From contig CM041636.1 in NCBI GenBank assembly GCA_023333625.1, forward strand, positions 44,094,412 through 44,158,411: a stretch of 64,000 nt of DNA, written 5' to 3'. Shown piece by piece: positions 59,891 to 64,000 of the stretch (positions are counted from its first letter, which is position 1; every line of letters starts with the position of its first letter). The position numbers were made by a program, and so were the translations under genes. The stretch comes from Bothriochloa decipiens (taxonomy: Eukaryota > Streptophyta > Magnoliopsida > Poales > Poaceae). The notes under the pieces are model-generated. The model ran no database searches. It was not told the origin of the DNA and saw nothing but the letters and a program-made list of their open reading frames with translations.

Positions 59891-60832
59891 GTACGCTCGC
59901 CGTCTCGCTCCTTCGTCCGTCCTCACCTGCTCGCTTTATCGCCCGTTCCGGAAGCTAATCTCAAGTTCTGAAACGCGCTCTTCTGTGCTGGACTAATGTA
60001 GTACCGGTCCATTCTAGCTATGCCACTACTGTATAATTCCACAATGTTACAGTAGCATGGCATTTCTGTCCAGGATGCTCTCTGCTTATTTGCTTACTAG
60101 TATTAGGAATTTGTCTATATCTGCCACTCTGCAACTGAATATTCATGGAATGGAAGCAGCCTGTTAAGAGTTAGACTTACACTGTAAGACACGATTGGTA
60201 CTATTCATGGGCTTGCAATGCTGCTAGTTTTAGACAACCATGAATGCGGGTTTGGGCAAGACCTTGTGGCCATCTCGTTACACTCAGGGCGCGTTTGCGA
60301 CCCTGGCTCAGCGCAGCCTGGCCAGCTCAACTGGACCAGGCTAGGTCGGGCCTGTCCCAAGTGGTGCAAGAGCACGTGTTTGGGCATCTGTATCAACAGA
60401 GCTCGGCCGAAGCGAGCTCGTGTTTGCGACCCAGCCTTCAGCCGGGCTGAGAGACCAACCGCCACCAACTACCAAACCGAGAACGTGTTTGGCAACTGGC
60501 TGTGGTCAGCCTGACCCAGGGATCAAAACAGATTTGAAGCTTGATCAATTGAGAATGTTTGAGACTTGAGCAAGGAGATCATGGACATAAGCATGGACAC
60601 CACTAGCAAACCATACACAATCAGTGGTGACATTAGCACTAGGCCTCAGGCAAAGTTCACATTGCATTGCTGGCTATAAGGAATAATAAAACCAGATGAA
60701 AGAAGTACAACAGCATAAGTTATGAGAGTGGCCGAGCAGAAGAACAAAGGAACAGAATTGTAAAGAAAAATGACATGTAGCCAGCTAATTAGTCCATCCA
60801 CATTGTCATCATCGGCCTAATGATTGATAGTT

Positions 60833-60938
60833 TCACTTCTTGCACATGTACAACGGGTAGCATAGAGCAACTACAACCGTAAATAAAAACAAGATGATCA
60901 CATTTTTGCAACAGGCATGCTTACCACCAGCTGAGGGA
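60833..60938 (-). pseudogene. Extra copy of the membrane-tail exon
   Basis: After an acceptor-like CCCTCAG, the minus strand reads GGKHACCKNVIILFLFTVV and then VALCYPLYMCKK with a TGA stop (60833-60835). It is a diverged but open copy of the last part of the RNase H1 N-terminal-like gene at 61757. It could be an alternative last exon or a dead duplicate. Confidence 0.5.
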
Positions 60939-61449
60939 TCAAAAAAGTCATTGGTGGCTACAGGAATAAAAAATTGGCCTCAGCTATAAAAAATGGATGG
61001 TTCATTTGTCAAGTCATTGGTGGGTACCAAGGAACAGAAAGCATGGAAAAAAAGCTAAATTAAAAACAAATATCATGGCTGCCACAAAACCATTTTGCTC
61101 ATTGCACTTCCTGCCATCAGCCATCAAAAAATGATGTTGTTGCTAAGGACAGCCACAACAGAACATAAGTGGATCATGACAGCCATAAAGAGCCATAGAA
61201 CACAACAGAACCAAAACAAATAACAAATAGGTAGCCACCTCATGTAATTGTTTTGCATCACAGGCCAGTTGCATACCAAAACATCCACCAATAACAGACA
61301 AGTAGGAAGGCACAATTGAAGCAACTAGAAGCATGCAAATATGAAATAAAAGTAGTCAACAGAGATAATTAAAGGAGCAACAAGTTAAAGGAGCACAACA
61401 AGCTAATTAGTCCATCTATATTGTCATCATCGCCCTCATCAAAATAGTT

Positions 61450-61505
61450 TCACTTCTTGCACATGAACAAGAGATAGCATAGGGCAAGTACAAGTGCTTG
61501 ACACT
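61450..61505 (-). pseudogene. Second extra copy of the membrane-tail exon (short)
   Basis: The minus strand reads ALVLALCYLLFMCKK with TGA at 61450-61452. The last 13 residues are identical to the end of the gene at 61757. The flanking DNA (agtccatc...attgtcatcatcg) is shared by all three copies. Confidence 0.5.
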
Positions 61506-61756
61506 GGAGGCAAAAATAGTTGTCAGCAATGAGAAATAATGAGAAGCAAGTAATACTAAGAAAATCTGAAATAAAAGTAGCCAACAAAGGCTACAAAGAA
61601 GAATAGGACCAGATTAGATGTTTGAAGACCAGCACATGAACAATAGAACAAGAATATCATTAGTTATGTTTCTAGCTCAGCAGAAGTTAGAGGAGCACAA
61701 TGTAGCAAGCTAATTAGTCCATCCAGATTGTCATCATCGGCCTTACCAAAATAGTT

Positions 61757-62092
61757 TCACTTCTTGCACATGAACAAGAGATAGCATAGGGCAAGTACAA
61801 GCATAAGTAAGAACAAGATGACCATATTTTTCCAACAGCCATGCTTATCAACAGAAAGGGGATCAGTGGGTAACAACATAGGTGCTGCCGATGACATCCC
61901 AGATGAGGCATCAGTGGGTAACAGCAGAGGTGCTGCAGGTACCCTTTCATTGAAAGCTCTAAGAGCTTCATCATAGCTGCCATACTTTTGATATATGGCC
62001 CCTTCTTCCTTTAGTACTTGCTTAGCACACTCATACCAACTGAAATAAATGCCAGGTTTCTTGCCTTCAAACACCACATAACAAGGCGCCAT
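61757..62092 (-). CDS. RNase H1 N-terminal-like domain protein with C-terminal membrane tail
   Basis: 111 residues. It starts MAPCYVVFEGKKPGIYFSWY and continues ECAKQVLKEEGAIYQKYGSY with DEALRAFNE. This is the RNase H1 N-terminal (hybrid-binding, Cauli_VI-type) fold signature: YVVF-G-KPGIY-SW-EC...G..YQKY.S..EA. There is no RNase H catalytic domain. A Pro/Ser linker with two LLPTD repeats leads to a hydrophobic tail (NMVILFLLMLVLALCYLLFM) and CKK, giving a tail-anchored layout. The start follows a TTTCAG acceptor, so a 5' UTR intron is likely. From the family, the domain binds RNA/DNA hybrids or dsRNA; the membrane tail is unusual, and the role is unknown. It lies inside a transposon, so it may be a captured or element-borne gene. 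Confidence 0.6.
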   Translation of the reverse strand: MAPCYVVFEGKKPGIYFSWYECAKQVLKEEGAIYQKYGSYDEALRAFNERVPAAPLLLPTDASSGMSSAAPMLLPTDPLSVDKHGCWKNMVILFLLMLVLALCYLLFMCKK

Positions 62093-62834
62093 TGTCTGAA
62101 ACAAATGACATGTACATCATGTAATTTTGGCCTCAGCTTTGTAATTCTGTTGGATTTAGTTACTCAATCATAGTCACTGGTGGATGCCAACCAAAACAAA
62201 ACAGAATGCAAACAACAGCATAATTGGAAAACCAGAAAACTTGCAAGCCTGCCAATCAACACTTGTACTCACAAGGTTGCACTCACTGTCATCAATCATC
62301 ATGGATGTTGTTGCAAAGCAAGGCATGCGAGCAAAGTGATCAAGGCAAGCATAGGAAAGCAGATAAAACAACAGCAACGTACAGAACACAGCAAAATGGC
62401 ATCCACCTCATGTATGTTATTGCATCATAGGCCATAAATTTCCCACTATTACCACCACCACCAGCAAAATGGCAAATATGAAATAAAAGTAATGAATAGA
62501 GAAGTAGGAAGCCATAATTGAAGCAACTAGAAGCATGCAAATATGAAATAAAAGTAGTAAACAGAGACTACTATTAAGCTATTACAATAAAAGCAGTCGA
62601 CAGAGACTACTAACCAAGGGTTGAAATGGTACCCAAAGTTCTTACCAGCTGTTAACCACCCTCCCAGCCAAAGTACACCAACAAGGTTAGGTGTCAAAAG
62701 AGTGAGAACTGTCCAGAAAAGCTACTAGATGTCAAAAGCAGTCAAAAGAGGAGAGAGTGGGTGAGGGGGGTGGAGGAACTATACATCTCTACAGTCAACC
62801 CCCTCCTGGCCAACACTACCTTCATGTAGTGCGA

Positions 62835-63944
62835 CTAGATGTAGTAGTTTTTAGCTAGGTAGTTCCTAAGCCAAATGACCCTATGGGCATCACTCATGTT
62901 CACAAAGCCCCTGCCTTGGGCCTTGTTGTCTAGGAGGAAGGTGTAGGCAACAATAAGTGCCTCCTTAGAGAATCCAGGCATCTCCATCACAGCAAGGTAC
63001 AGATTGGGATCAACATGGGCAGGCCCAGTCTCCCTAAGAGCATTGGCCACATTGTTCACAGCATCACTCATGTTAGTCAACATCAGAATCTCATCCTCAG
63101 AGAAGTTCCCTCTCTTCCTCTTTGTACCAGCAGCTGAGGAGGTAGGAAGCACTTGAGCAGCATTGCTATCCCCTCCCTGTTCACTAGGGACTGTTGTAGG
63201 GGTCACAGGAGGGGCATCAGCCTGGTTCTGCCCTAAGGCTTCACCAGACCCAAGTGCAAACTTGCCTGTGGCCATGGCATTACCAAAGATAGCCTCCATC
63301 TCACAGTAGAACCTAATAGGGCAGTTAAGAAACTCTGCATCTTTAGGATGGTCCTGCATGGTTGGCCAAAGATAATAGATCAAGGCAAAGATAAGAAAGG
63401 ATATGAAGGTCAAGGCAAAGATAAGAGATCAATTAGCTACCTTGCAGTGGCCAAGGTAGTGCTCTTGATCAAGCATGATAGCATGATTCTGATCATCCCA
63501 AAGAGCAGCACTAAGGTCCTTGAGCTTGCTCACCCTAGACCACTTCTGCCTCCATTTCCTCAAGTGGTTGTACACTTGAGTGTTGCTAACAACCTCCCCA
63601 CAGAACTCCCTAAGGGCTTTGGCCACAACATTCACATCCTTGTCCTTGAAGACCTTGTCAGGCTTGCTGCCATCACTAACAAGGGCAGCCATCCTCCTAA
63701 GAACAAAACCAGAGGTGGTGTTGGTCCACCTCATTGCCCTCACAGCCCCAGCCCCAGCCACAGGAGTAGCAACATCAGTAGGTGGTGGTGCAACTGGAGC
63801 AGCATCAGCATCAGCACCAGCTACAACTGGACCAGCAGCACTAGCACCAGCAGCAGCATCAACAGGAGCAGAACCACCACTGATGAGCTGCTCCATGACT
63901 GAAGAACCAGCAACAAACCCACCCTCAAATGGAGATGAAACCAT
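62835..63944 (-). CDS. Myb/SANT-like DNA-binding protein of a transposon
   Basis: Exon 1 runs from about 63944 to 63441 and exon 2 from 63353 to 62835, with a GT-AG intron joining HCK to DHPKDAEF. An Ala/Pro-rich N terminus precedes AMRWTNTTSGFVLRRMAAL, VFKDKDVNVVAKALREFCGE and NTQVYNHLRKWRQKWSRVSK. This is the Myb/SANT-like domain (Myb_DNA-bind_3) common in plant PIF/Harbinger-associated and L10-interacting MYB-like proteins. The C-terminal part has a basic TKRKRGNFSEDE motif followed by a helical region. The start at 63944 (MVSSPFEGGF) is chosen over 63974, but both are in frame. No break is seen. Its likely role is binding element DNA. Confidence 0.7.
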
Positions 63945-64000
63945 CCTAGTAATGTCATGTTTGACAACACACAAACTTAATCAAATAATGTGTAACAACA

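Larger units (their letters stand above)
60287..64000 (-). mobile_element. Harbinger-like DNA transposon (one end outside the window)
   Basis: The left end is probably GGGCGCGTTTGCGACCC at 60287, similar in style to PIF/Harbinger or hAT termini; a related phrase CGTGTTTGCGACCCAG recurs at 60418. The interior holds two minus-strand genes, a Myb/SANT-like protein (62835-63944) and an RNase H1 N-terminal-like protein (61757-62092), and internal duplications (61230-61370 resembles 62404-62575). The other terminus and any DDE transposase are beyond the window. The superfamily is inferred from the Myb/SANT-like protein and is not proven. Confidence 0.55.

Overview
The window looks like nuclear DNA of a grass, probably a panicoid such as an Andropogoneae species (sorghum, sugarcane, Miscanthus or maize group). 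The grounds are GC-rich intron-poor genes beside AT-rich intergenic DNA, GT-AG introns, T-tailed SINEs, hAT and Stowaway-type MITEs, and a CACTA transposon with TTTGCCGTGTGC subterminal repeats. The species cannot be fixed by eye. One 400-base run of N (18338-18737) is an assembly gap.

Genes of ordinary plant function are spread out and all lie on the + strand. They are the 3' end of a FANCM-type helicase gene (1-1482); an R2R3-MYB repressor of subgroup 4 (27011-28166, three exons); a 12-exon TMN1-type nonaspanin (39946-45112); an intronless 1016-residue MCTP/QUIRKY-like protein with four C2 domains (47032-50082); two related, very small, basic, intronless proteins (56712-56861 and 58256-58498); and the first two exons of an MLO-type gene (59613-59890). 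A weak minus-strand membrane-protein exon lies at 24034-24211.

The spaces between are mostly mobile DNA. 3286-6814 has both ends of a non-autonomous Helitron, and inside it is a SINE with an 11-bp target duplication. 10320-19632 is a structurally complete CACTA element with a 3-bp CCT target duplication. It carries a TNP2-type transposase gene with three in-frame TGA codons and a second Ptta/TNPA-type gene with a one-base deletion. 22076-22620 is a LINE end. A second SINE family appears three times between 35 and 57 kb, two copies with long target duplications. From about 60287 to the window end, a Harbinger-like element lies in or after MLO intron 2. It encodes a Myb/SANT-like protein and an RNase H1 N-terminal-like protein with a membrane tail whose terminal exon exists in three copies.

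No operon-like or phage-like gene system is present. The points most worth follow-up are the pair of tiny basic proteins with matching promoters, the triplicated tail exon in the 3'-end element, the fully delimited CACTA and Helitron copies with readable decay, and the long-period AT-rich repeat array after the MCTP gene.
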